Assembly (NCBI GenBank): GCA_020849725.1
Contig: JADLAZ010000255.1
Location: 22,190-86,189, forward strand
DNA length: 64,000 nt
From: Chloroflexota bacterium
Lineage (GTDB): Bacteria; Chloroflexota; Chloroflexia; Thermomicrobiales; JADLAZ01
Direction of reading: 5' to 3'
Shown in pieces: positions 32,301-39,518 of the stretch (within the stretch, counting starts at the first letter, position 1; every line of letters starts with the position of its first letter). The notes below the pieces were generated by a model, which worked only from the letters and a program-made list of their open reading frames with translations, made no database searches and was not told where the DNA came from. A program made the position numbers and the translations under genes.

Positions 32301-35242
32301 GTCTTGCCTGAGATCACCCCCGGCTGCCCGGTGAAGTACGGCCACCACTCCTCGTATGCCTGGAGGTACCCCGCCGGCCACGTCGCCGCGTCGGTCACGT
32401 TCAGACCGGGGTACTCAATGTTGTCCATGTTCGCGGCGGGCTTCGGCACCTCCGACGCCGACGTCCAGGTCCGTACCTCTGACGGCGAGAAGTACAGGCC
32501 GGGGTCTTGCGCCATGCGCGCCTGGTGCTGGTCAATGGTGAACGCCACCCCACCCCGCACCACGCGCTCCAGCGCATCGTTACCCGCCTGCTCCGCTGCC
32601 GCGCCCCCCGCCGCGCCCCCCGCCGCGTTGTAGGCACGATAATAGGCCGCCGTCGCCTCGACGCCGGTGCGGAGAGAGCGCGTGTAGTGCAGCAGCTTCT
32701 GCGCCACCGTCGCGATCTCCCACGTCTCTGGGTCCAGCGTCGGCTGCGCCGGCACGCCCTGCGTCGGTGGCAGGCCACCCTCCAACCTGTCCGGCGCACC
32801 GAAGCGCCCCGGCGTAAAGCGCGCCGGGACCGGCACGTCTATCTTCGGCGGCACCGGCGGCGTGATCGGCACCGCTGCCCCCTCGGCTCTCGGCCAGGGG
32901 TAAGCGCGCCACCGCTCCTCCTCCGGTGTTGCCGGGTTGGCGCTGCGCTTGGCGCTGATGAGCGGCGTCTGTTCCGCCTTCGCCGCTGCCTGGGCCTCCG
33001 TCACCAGTGCCTTGTACTCGGGGTTCGGCACGGCCTTGGTTGTCGCTGCCGTCGCCTTCGGTGGCGTCCATGAACCCACGCCGCGCTCCGCCAGCACCGT
33101 CGGGTAACCGAACCACCCCTGCTCGCCCAGCATCAGCACCAGCAGGGCGCGCTCACCCCGATTGCGCCAGTCCAGCCCATCTGTGAACCGCTCTGCTCCA
33201 GGCCGCGCCGCCTTCTCCGCCGCTGTCGGCGCGGCGATGCGCCGGTACGTCTCCAGCGCCATCATCAGGTTGTCAGCCGGCGCGGCCTGGATGGCCCCCG
33301 CGCCCATGAAGGCTTCTACCGCCTCCAGCTTGGTCATCCGCAGCAGCCGCGCCCTCGCACTGGCTTCGTCAACGCCAAACTTGGCCAGCGTGTTCGGGTA
33401 GACGTCATCCGGCCCAAACGGCTGTCCACTGGGCAGCGTCGTGCCCACGAAAGCGGCCACCTCGGGTCGCGCCGGTAGCGCCTTCTGGTCCCTCGTCGCC
33501 GGCCTGCCGTACAGGTACTCCTGCCCGTTGTTGGCCTTGAAAGTGCGCATGTCTGCGATGATCTCGTCCACCATCTGCGGCGTAAATGCTGGCGAGTAAT
33601 CGGCCCCGTGATGGAACAGGAACTGCCCACCGTCCAGGTACCACTTCGCCATGCGCGGGCTGATCAGCCCCGCCTCGCGCAGCATCTGCCAGTCCGCCAG
33701 CAGGTCTTCCATCGTCGCCAGCGGCACCGTCTCCCGCAGCTTCGCTGCCACCTCCGGCACCACATCAACAGTGGCCGACGTGATCGGCGTCTGGCGGATA
33801 GTGGCCGGCGTCGTCGTCTGGATAGAGGCTGGCGACGCCCCCTTCGGCAGCGCCACCTCGCCGTAGCCCGGCGTGATCGTCAGCGCCCCGAAGGCGTCCT
33901 CCACCGTCGGGTAGGCCGCCGGGTTGACCGTGTGCAGCATCGCCGCCAGCGGCTCCGCGCTGACGTGCAGCGCCTCCGCCGTCTCGGGCCGTAGCTGCTG
34001 GGCACGCAGCGTCTCCTCCACCTGCTCGTGGAAGCGCAGTCGGTTCGTCTCGCCAAAGCCCCCCGGCCCCCTGGTCAGCAGGTTGTCCTGCGCCAGCCGC
34101 CGGTTGACCGCGTTCACCGTCGGCGCGTCGATGCCCGGCAACCGCCGCAGCCGTGCCGCCTCCCACAGGGGCAGGCTGGTGGCATACGCCACCTTGTCTG
34201 GGGACGCCGCCGCCTGCTGCCGCAGCGCCTCATCCGTCAGCCGCGCCCCCTGCCCTGTCACGTCGCCCAGCCGCCGCGTCGCGTAGCGCCCCTGGAGCGC
34301 CGGCCCCAGGATGCGCTCTCGCGCCCCCGCCAGTAGACTGTCAGCGGAGCGTCCAAACCCGCCGCCAGCCCCCTCCAGCAAGTCGCCAGCCGCCACCCCA
34401 AGACCGCGAATACCCTCACCGACGCGCAGCGCCGCCTCGCCAGCCTTCCCCGCCGTGACCCGATTGATGGTGCGCCCCGCCGCCCCCGCCGCCCCGATGG
34501 CCGCCGACACCGGCAGCGCCTGAGCGCGGTTGGCCACGTCCTCCAGCAGGTCCAGCGCGTGCACCGCCTTCGTCGCCCCCGGCACCGCCTTGACAGCACG
34601 CGCCATCGTCGGTGTTGCCGCCACCGCCTTCACCGTGCCGCCAGTCACGAGGTTGAGCGGGTCCGCCACCGCCTCCAGACCGAGCCTGTCCCAGAAAGCC
34701 CGCTGCGACATGTCGCTGCCAAACGCGCCTTCATACGTATGGCGCGCACTGTCCGCCGCCTGCTGCATACCCGCCAGCGGCCCAGCCTGCGCCATGCGCT
34801 CCCACAGCCACGGCGCGTCAGCTGCCGCCTTCGCCTGCTCGGGGTCCGCCATGACCCGCGACGCGGCGCGGCCAACCGCGCCATGGAGCAGCCCCGGCAC
34901 ACCGGGCACCCCGCTCATGCCGGCGACCATCGAGGCCGCCAGTTCCGGGTGCCCCTGCGCCAGCTTCGCCAGCATCTGGAGTTGCGCGCCGACCATTGGC
35001 CGCGTCACCGCGTCTGTCGGCGCGTCCAGGGCACGCAGGAACGCGCTGCCGCCCATGCCCAGCGCGTCAAGCAGCCCGATATCGCCGTCACCCGGCGGCG
35101 CGGGTGGCGACACCGCCGGCGGTGTCGCCTGCCGCTCCCGAATGGCCGCCATCGCCCCGGCGGCGTAAGCCGCCTCGCGGCGGGCACGTTCCTGTCGGGC
35201 CGCCTCCGCCGTCGCGAAGGGGTCCACCATCGGGTCCGCCAC
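26306..35242 (-). CDS. Giant polyvalent virion protein (2,978 residues) with zincin and ART-like domains
   Basis: One uninterrupted frame of 8.9 kb lies between the virion hydrolase and the scaffold. Residues 1-700 are mostly helical. Residues 1183-1236 contain TTLIHELGHGVQLA (HELGH at 1187-1191) followed by YFAEAFE with Glu1230, a zincin metallopeptidase signature. Residues about 1388-1500 resemble an ADP-ribosyltransferase-like domain (TLWRGMSEAEVHDI; RAVTFYGADPATAIEYAK; a late GEVALVGEVP). A KYGQDSIL-containing domain lies near 1619 and a KPGGGLW-containing domain near 1973. Residues 2150-2978 are helical. Such chains match polyvalent proteins thought to be packaged and injected, where they may mediate host takeover or counter-defence. 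A tape-measure role is less likely from composition and position. Confidence 0.8.
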   Translation of the reverse strand: MADPMVDPFATAEAARQERARREAAYAAGAMAAIRERQATPPAVSPPAPPGDGDIGLLDALGMGGSAFLRALDAPTDAVTRPMVGAQLQMLAKLAQGHPELAASMVAGMSGVPGVPGLLHGAVGRAASRVMADPEQAKAAADAPWLWERMAQAGPLAGMQQAADSARHTYEGAFGSDMSQRAFWDRLGLEAVADPLNLVTGGTVKAVAATPTMARAVKAVPGATKAVHALDLLEDVANRAQALPVSAAIGAAGAAGRTINRVTAGKAGEAALRVGEGIRGLGVAAGDLLEGAGGGFGRSADSLLAGARERILGPALQGRYATRRLGDVTGQGARLTDEALRQQAAASPDKVAYATSLPLWEAARLRRLPGIDAPTVNAVNRRLAQDNLLTRGPGGFGETNRLRFHEQVEETLRAQQLRPETAEALHVSAEPLAAMLHTVNPAAYPTVEDAFGALTITPGYGEVALPKGASPASIQTTTPATIRQTPITSATVDVVPEVAAKLRETVPLATMEDLLADWQMLREAGLISPRMAKWYLDGGQFLFHHGADYSPAFTPQMVDEIIADMRTFKANNGQEYLYGRPATRDQKALPARPEVAAFVGTTLPSGQPFGPDDVYPNTLAKFGVDEASARARLLRMTKLEAVEAFMGAGAIQAAPADNLMMALETYRRIAAPTAAEKAARPGAERFTDGLDWRNRGERALLVLMLGEQGWFGYPTVLAERGVGSWTPPKATAATTKAVPNPEYKALVTEAQAAAKAEQTPLISAKRSANPATPEEERWRAYPWPRAEGAAVPITPPVPPKIDVPVPARFTPGRFGAPDRLEGGLPPTQGVPAQPTLDPETWEIATVAQKLLHYTRSLRTGVEATAAYYRAYNAAGGAAGGAAAEQAGNDALERVVRGGVAFTIDQHQARMAQDPGLYFSPSEVRTWTSASEVPKPAANMDNIEYPGLNVTDAATWPAGYLQAYEEWWPYFTGQPGVISGKTPTATSPLADKLSKAWRSSEEMQADTWTMQIAINRTAVVPWLDHLRRDPKALATLRAMADDDIVAAMRQGILGEWKKSVASGYVAQVIEQATDLARIFGGNTAKGPQAKGPQARAEYAKLRPYLHDAPRTDPRGQQVAGFQDSDGEVIPWPTNATQYDIDHLADGTYKFLGQPTQVGDTVRGYLQPLVGGRFQIVAGPDMDATTLIHELGHGVQLAAEQTPAGAQAIARGMRGAGTRGPQTARGREYFAEAFERLFRDWAGAGQSQTVQDALKRVHGLMDIVYANGQSQARFKPALEQALLEAIGGKAQPFGPNPAGAAPATALTPMRYGTPGAASAPAGGPVPQVRQFRYTQAGERARAFEYEDELVRAPAADTGLGRPDFQPLPGRVLAGPVLQDAATGQPVPAQPGTLWRGMSEAEVHDIAATGRIWSRGDGNLPSQRAVTFYGADPATAIEYAKATWTGVPEAQRVAQVGGAPRYLLQVIDPGPAARARGFGQRAQGEVALVGEVPAENVVGIWEVRGAVRERFPGGYGDEDPFAHTIRKLSPEEASSLLGPQVAEANSRMGAALARLLDEHNTPILTAQVGADASRNGELLADIQRMGYEPQPVAGHYDDGGVTEASFIVPAMGRDEAMALGRKYGQDSILMTQEGLVYTNPEQFGWTTPRDGAVSVNGSEEMYYSILRLPDGRAIKFAIPLTWADDGDLLKVAPGAAAERLAADAPLAQRRRPVSDQQLPLPEMGAAAVEPGPGGSLPTSMTKAAIQRAVQDPGHPVHWYLRAAQVTRNQRWLAKLDLTDVDAGRLPSGDRLAVVTAIEGEAAPGSPLLFLNDAQLRAVMRGQSPGVAAVDLFRQTQDVVDALRSQGVRADAALMQVSIDDLAGDATAGFFYAPERFSSASGAADPVAVIRGAATNAGMEPTPDIVLDWYGNALRPGASLRRVTPLEANNLTIGTVDPGTGIRWAEASELPDQVFSGGKPDRKLWQDVDVNGWWPAKPGGGLWTASAEPGPGETSRTAWTRFIKGDIPGREDGGALRGRFRSTGWHVPTEPQAKVLALIDDEGVEAALARYGQKQPDFGRVFDFNALARDGVAAVHVTGQALSHPALAGWDFPSTVWLSWVFGDPAMVALAQRKGATAASTVQVATAPSGAVLAPRTATGLPAGLLGEEPLQDASLGDVLSQMAGEWQDEIADVPAAARRAGEALQPIWDVNPTHLAPHRLWNPLEPYREQVKAVMTAVTPAERREATAQLAETMNLDHVARGIRMPAATKLADRLLGTASVKTPTAPPVGGGRSRYDSLLPDEQVRVIEQVLADPETKKLDADILAAEDAVQDVARRVGVALTTVRDVQALGRMASLPAADRAKAEAYLTLVGVADRPLNVAYEKAVAAQWEKVFRERYRVPERPPAFQGPVWDLLRWARKGWTEQALLSVRNVGLNVTDMVTKSSIHGVNPLVGLGAPEVARRLGLALPGEVAAPRASVTGAGADIFSPAGEPAALRRVPGLGPAVLDPAVQVYRSTMTWLEQSFRQAAWAQGALGGAKGYLPTFLRQVVADLPASVAGVVRDRLRALDGLMSAEDVVSVATAAGANPQAAARLAQRWQRAVAGNAQRGADLARQVHFDLTDERVIEQVLNLRVWAPFIFWPTRNLPFYAKTLAQNPWILRVWGHWRRAIDAEREQTNAPGRVAGMGSVPQDVDEVIGFFLGPTATTYFNPAVVLSIADQVRDLPDDSDEPVIGRALRQAGRVGLSPAPWFNIPLTALGAYGPNQEVGNVLRWSGPVSAAASRIAGRDIDIEAPVKAAVRAVQGRPAPISETTVGGVPVGGSPAVDYAISKKLMEMAVTEGRGPGDPRYVEAAADPSSPLYRRARLAVLADRGGEQLYGFLSPIPAKRVPDVEMAARYRQGQVRQATATLPQAEKRAVSGQLRDEGDLATTYWSASGDPRVLQINAGLAALRGVPAARMGQTQRQAVLAKYPLLTSYFAWLDSLPPNADRSPAAFVTTLR

Positions 35243-35258
35243 CAGGCGACCTCCTCAA

Positions 35259-36548
35259 TTAGCTCGCGTAATGACGCGGGTCGATGGCCGTGCCATCAGC
35301 CTCGCGCAACTCCAAGTGCAGATGCGGCCCATCCGTGACGCCGCTGTTGCCGGAGCGACCCAGCACCGCGCCTTTGGCTACCGTCTGCCCCGGCCTCACC
35401 GACGTGCCCGACAGGTGCCCCAGCACCATCCGCCGCCCCGACGCCAGCCGCAACACCACCGCCGTGCCGTAGCCGCCGTATTGCCCCGCTATCTCGACCA
35501 CGCCCTCCACCGGCGTAATCACCGGCGCTCCCGGCGCGATGCCGATGTCCACTCCCGTGTGCTTGCCGCCCCTAGCTGTCCTCTGGTAGACCTCGTCGGT
35601 GTCGCCTAATCGCCCCGTGACACTCCCGCTGGCCCCCTCGCCCAGCCAGGCGAAGTACGGCGCGTCGCCACCGCCGCCGCTGCGGGCCGACGTTAGCCGC
35701 GCCTTAGCGCGCTGGTACCGCTCCTCTGGGTACATCTGCGACGGCTTCTCAGCGTAGAACGCCGCCAGCCTCGCCGCCCCGTAGGGGTCGCGCTGCCACA
35801 ACCCCGGCTGCTCCCGGTCAACCCGCTCTACGCCGGCCTGGTAGAAGCGCAGCATGTACTTCGTCGCGGCGTAAGGATCACGGCTCTGCTCCGGCGTGAT
35901 GTACTGGCTGTGCGCCGGCTGGTGGATTTGATACCAGCCGTGGCTCTGGCCGCTGTCGCCCACGGCGCTGCCGCCGCTCTCGAAGCTGCCCGTCTCCAGC
36001 AGCACCCCCAGCCGCATGGCCGTGGCGATGCGGCTGTCGCCAGCCGAGTAGTGGTCAATCGCCTGTTCAATGGCCGTGCCGCCACTCGCCAGCGGCAACC
36101 GCCCATAGTCATCCGGCGCGTCCACCCCCGCCGCCACCGCCGGCCCGCTGCTGGCCACCGGCGTGATCTCTGCCCCCGGTGCCGTCTGCGCCGCGCCGCC
36201 AGGCTTCTTCCCCTGCTGCCGCGCTCTCTTCGGGCCTGACGTCGTCGCCGTGTCAGCGGGCAGCACCACATTAGCCGACTTGGCAGCCCGTACCGGGTCG
36301 GGGTCCACCCACGCCTTTCGCAGCTGGCTGTCGTCGAAGGCGACACCGCTCTTCGGCGTCGCCATCAGAGTAAGAAGCCGCTCCGGCGTCGCCGCCAGAC
36401 TGCGAAACGTCGTCGGCGTCGGCTCGCCGCCGGGCTGCGCCAACCAGCCCGACGCGACCTGCATCTCTGCTGTGCCCAGCGGGTCCAGACCAGCGGCGCG
36501 CCGCCAGCCGTTCACGACCCGCTGCGTCGGGTCATCTCGCCCAGCCAC
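35259..36548 (-). CDS. Virion-associated peptidoglycan hydrolase (transglycosylase-like plus M23 peptidase)
   Basis: The protein has 429 residues. Residues 160-290 resemble a lytic transglycosylase/lysozyme-like domain (GVLLETGSFESGG with candidate Glu185; SHGWYQIHQPAHSQY). Residues 325-425 are an M23 (LytM) zinc endopeptidase, with GKHTGVDIG (His330, Asp334), LGHLSGT (His378) and GPHLHLEL (His409, His411). All ligand positions are present. Located among internal virion genes, it would open the cell wall during genome entry, unlike the endolysin that acts at lysis. Confidence 0.87.
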   Translation of the reverse strand: MAGRDDPTQRVVNGWRRAAGLDPLGTAEMQVASGWLAQPGGEPTPTTFRSLAATPERLLTLMATPKSGVAFDDSQLRKAWVDPDPVRAAKSANVVLPADTATTSGPKRARQQGKKPGGAAQTAPGAEITPVASSGPAVAAGVDAPDDYGRLPLASGGTAIEQAIDHYSAGDSRIATAMRLGVLLETGSFESGGSAVGDSGQSHGWYQIHQPAHSQYITPEQSRDPYAATKYMLRFYQAGVERVDREQPGLWQRDPYGAARLAAFYAEKPSQMYPEERYQRAKARLTSARSGGGGDAPYFAWLGEGASGSVTGRLGDTDEVYQRTARGGKHTGVDIGIAPGAPVITPVEGVVEIAGQYGGYGTAVVLRLASGRRMVLGHLSGTSVRPGQTVAKGAVLGRSGNSGVTDGPHLHLELREADGTAIDPRHYAS

Positions 36549-36551
36549 GGC

Positions 36552-37223
36552 TCACACGCCCAGCCACTGCTTCGCCCAGCCGCTCTGCCGCAGCCAGTCG
36601 AGGAAGTTCGCCCCCTGGGTCGTGCCCGCCTGCGACGTGGCGCTGTCCTGAAATAGCTGCAACTGCCGTTGCAGGTTCTTCAGCATCGCGCTGCGGAAGC
36701 CCGTTGAGGTGCCCATCGCCGCCGCCGCCCCCAGGATAGCCGACAGGTTGCGCGCCGCTGCTTCGACGCCCTCCGCGCCGTCGCCAATCCCCAGCGCCAT
36801 CCGCACCTCGTCGGGCAGGCCAGCGGCATTGTTCTCCCCATTCGCCGTCCCGAAGAGGCTGTTGGCCAGCCCCTGGAAGCCCTGGTAGTTCAGCCAGCCG
36901 TTCTGCCCCGAGCCGTTGGCCAGGTTCGTCATCCAGCCGACGGCGTTGTCCGCCGGCACCGCGTCCTGCGGGTACAAAATCTTGTACAGGTAGTCGGCAC
37001 CCGGCGCGACCTGCGACGTCAGCACGCTCAGGAACGGGTTGAAGTTCTCTGGGCTGTAGCCGGCGTCGCGATACAGGTTGCGGAAGAAGCTATCGGCGTT
37101 GTCCAGTTGGCTGTTGCGCCATACCTCCGCGCCGCCATCCGCGCCCTGGTACGTCGGCGCGTCAAACTGCCGCCGCTGCCCCCAGGCTTCCTTCTGCGCC
37201 TTCCAGGGGTCGTTGAAGCTCAT
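36552..37223 (-). CDS. Putative internal virion protein
   Basis: This 223-residue protein is mainly helical, rich in Asn, Gln and Ala, with a DSFFRNLYRDAGYSPENFNPF segment. It belongs to a run of four unknown helical proteins between portal and hydrolase genes, the place where podoviruses encode ejection proteins. No specific family is recognised. Confidence 0.55.
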   Translation of the reverse strand: MSFNDPWKAQKEAWGQRRQFDAPTYQGADGGAEVWRNSQLDNADSFFRNLYRDAGYSPENFNPFLSVLTSQVAPGADYLYKILYPQDAVPADNAVGWMTNLANGSGQNGWLNYQGFQGLANSLFGTANGENNAAGLPDEVRMALGIGDGAEGVEAAARNLSAILGAAAAMGTSTGFRSAMLKNLQRQLQLFQDSATSQAGTTQGANFLDWLRQSGWAKQWLGV

Positions 37224-37232
37224 GCTCGTCTC

Positions 37233-38033
37233 CTATCGCACCGTGAAGCCGGTGGTGCCGCGATACGTCTGATTGACCCAGTTCGCCGCCATCCGCGCTA
37301 GCGCGTCATCCGACGTCGTCGCCGTGATGCCCAGCGCCGCGTTGCCGCCCCTGTCTCGCTGGGCGCGCAACTGGTTCAGCCGGTAGACGAACCCCGTCCA
37401 CGCCGCGCCGCCGTCGAACCGACTGCCCGGTGTCCGGTCCTTCCGCCCCGACCCCACCTGCTGCGTCGGGTCGTAAGTCACGCCGCCGTAGCTGAAGCCG
37501 CGCCCCGCGCCGCGCATCCCCTCCGTCTGGAGGTTGCGGACATCGTGCCCCTGCATCAGGAAGTTGACGACGTCCTGCCAGTTGCCAAACCCCTGCTTGG
37601 TATAGCGCGGCGACGGTCCCTTGTCCGGTGACAAGTAGTTGCCGTCCATCGTCAAAATGGCGGTCCTGTAGCCCGCCTTGGCCCTCTCACCCGCCTCGGA
37701 GGTCGAGGCGGCGCTGGCCGTGCCCGCCGCGCCACGGCTGCGGCCAGCCGGTGTATTGGCGCTGCCGTCGGCAAAATTACCTGCCGCCAGGAAGCGCCGG
37801 AAGGCCGGGTCACGCGCCTCCCGCGCTGCCGCGTCCTGCGCCACCCTCGGATTGCGATCCGCCAGCGCCCCCTCCGCCGCTACGCCGCTCTCGTCGCCAG
37901 CGTCGTAGCCACTCGTGGCCATGAAGCGTCGGAACCAGGGGTCCGTGGCCAGCATCTCATCGGCATAGGCCGCCACCGCCGGGTTCTTGGCGCGCAGCCG
38001 CGCCATGAAGTCGTTGAACTGCTGCCGCGCCAT
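37233..38033 (-). CDS. Putative internal virion protein with an internal duplication
   Basis: This 266-residue protein contains two related segments about 45 residues apart: NPAVAAYADEMLATDPWFRR and NPRVAQDAAAREARDPAFRR, each followed by an F(M/L)A and GxxADG-like stretch. An Ala/Ser-rich linker and a C-terminal domain (GHDVRNLQTEGMRGAGRG) follow. Probably an ejected or head-internal protein by position. Confidence 0.55.
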   Translation of the reverse strand: MARQQFNDFMARLRAKNPAVAAYADEMLATDPWFRRFMATSGYDAGDESGVAAEGALADRNPRVAQDAAAREARDPAFRRFLAAGNFADGSANTPAGRSRGAAGTASAASTSEAGERAKAGYRTAILTMDGNYLSPDKGPSPRYTKQGFGNWQDVVNFLMQGHDVRNLQTEGMRGAGRGFSYGGVTYDPTQQVGSGRKDRTPGSRFDGGAAWTGFVYRLNQLRAQRDRGGNAALGITATTSDDALARMAANWVNQTYRGTTGFTVR

Positions 38034-38042
38034 CGCCGCTCC

Positions 38043-38405
38043 TTAGAAGGTCATCACCCGCGTCCCGGCCCGCTGAAACCGCGCCGGCTGGTAGCCGCGC
38101 TGCGCCGACGGCTGCGACAGCAGGGCGCGGTTCGGGTCCAGCGACGCCAAGTACTCCAGCCACGTCTGTGACGGGTTGCCAATCGACTGTAGCTCGTAGT
38201 TGGTCGAAATCTGCTCGCGCAGCCGCCGCAGCGCCTCCCGCGACCCGAAGTTGGTGTCCAGGGCGCGCAGCCACGCCTCGAAGCCGGCGGCGCGCCCATC
38301 GTCGGCGTTGAGACTGATGCGGGTCGGGTCGGTGAACGCCCCAAAGGCAGCCGCTGCCGCCCCTGGCGCGAACCGCTGCCCGCCAAACCCCGTCGCGTAG
38401 TTCAT
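38043..38405 (-). CDS. Small putative virion protein
   Basis: This 120-residue protein has a glycine/alanine-rich start (NYATGFGGQRFAPGAAAAAF), a helical middle (REALRRLREQISTNYELQS) and a basic end. It overlaps the upstream gene by 4 bp. No family is recognised. Confidence 0.55.
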   Translation of the reverse strand: MNYATGFGGQRFAPGAAAAAFGAFTDPTRISLNADDGRAAGFEAWLRALDTNFGSREALRRLREQISTNYELQSIGNPSQTWLEYLASLDPNRALLSQPSAQRGYQPARFQRAGTRVMTF

Positions 38406-39517
38406 CCCGCTCTCCTCGGCAGCGGCTCGTATCGCCGGCTGGCCAGGTACTCTTGCAGCGTCGGCACCGGCTGCCGCAGCGCCGCCGCATCCGCGACGGC
38501 CCGTTGATGCCCTAGCGCCAGGTCACGGAACTCGCGCTCCCTGGCGTCCACCTGCTTGTCCGTCAGCCCGTACACGCGCATCGCGGGCCGCAGCACCGAC
38601 TGCCACAGCACCCACGGATTACCGCCCTGGCTCGCCACCAGCGCCGCCGTCGCGTCGTAGGATGGGACACCCTGCCCCCCGTAGAGGGCCGCATACGCCG
38701 CCGTCGCCGCCGACCCCTTCAGCGCCGCGTAGCGGGTGCCGGTGGGGTCAGGGCCAAACTTCGCGTCGGTGTACCCGCGCAAGAACGACAGCAAGCCGTC
38801 GCGGTCCTCCGCCAGCGCCCCCGGCTCGCCGCCGAGCAGCATGTACGCCTCGACGAGGTCCGTCGCGTCGCGTCGCGCCTGCGTCGCCACCAGCGACTGC
38901 GGCTGATAGCCCAGCCGCTCCATCTCGCGGCCCATGACCCCCGCCGGAGCCGACCACGCCGCCTCTTTCTCTTCCGGCATCGCCATACCTGGCGACCAGC
39001 CTGACGCCGTCAGTAGGTCGAGAAACCCTGCGCCGCTGCGCGGTGAGGGAGCCGACGCTGGAGCCTGCGCTGGCGGCGCGGTTGCCACCCTGAACGCGCC
39101 AGCTGCTGACTTAGCCAGCAGCATCGTCGGTGCCAGTACCGGCTGCGCCAGCGCCGTCGCCCACAACATCGGGTCCGCCGTTGGCGACGGCAGCCGCGCC
39201 GCGTCGGTTATCTTCGTCAGCCAGCCCAGCGGATCGTTCATCGGCGACGGCTCTCGCGCCGCCGCCTGCGTCGCCAGCAGCGCCGATAAGGTCGCCGCCC
39301 TCGCCACCGCTGGCGACGTCGCCGCCGGGTCAGCCCCCCGCTGCTCGAAGAACCGCGCCGCGCCACCGCTGGGCCGCAGCGGCGTCGGCGTCGGCGCTAT
39401 CGGCGGCGGTGCCTCATCTGGCGGCGCTGCCGCCGCCTCCTGCTCCACCGACGCCAGCCGCACCCCCGGCATGCTCCGCAGATAGCCGTTGATAGCCGCC
39501 AACTCCTGGTCAGCCAT
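38402..39517 (-). CDS. Putative internal virion protein
   Basis: The protein has 371 residues. I chose ATG 39517, which overlaps the portal stop, because a longer frame begins with a Cys/Arg-rich stretch unlike phage protein. The first 160 residues are Ala/Pro-rich and disordered. The rest is helical with LVEAYMLLGGEPGALAEDRD and PTLQEYLASRRYEPLP. Its place after the portal suggests an ejection or head protein. Confidence 0.55.
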   Translation of the reverse strand: MADQELAAINGYLRSMPGVRLASVEQEAAAAPPDEAPPPIAPTPTPLRPSGGAARFFEQRGADPAATSPAVARAATLSALLATQAAAREPSPMNDPLGWLTKITDAARLPSPTADPMLWATALAQPVLAPTMLLAKSAAGAFRVATAPPAQAPASAPSPRSGAGFLDLLTASGWSPGMAMPEEKEAAWSAPAGVMGREMERLGYQPQSLVATQARRDATDLVEAYMLLGGEPGALAEDRDGLLSFLRGYTDAKFGPDPTGTRYAALKGSAATAAYAALYGGQGVPSYDATAALVASQGGNPWVLWQSVLRPAMRVYGLTDKQVDAREREFRDLALGHQRAVADAAALRQPVPTLQEYLASRRYEPLPRRAG

Positions 39518-39518
39518 C

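Noticed and set aside
26306..35242. Giant protein as tape measure
   Set aside because: The protein is not dominated by coiled coil and has enzyme-like motifs. It lies upstream of scaffold and capsid, not among tail genes. Not fully excluded.
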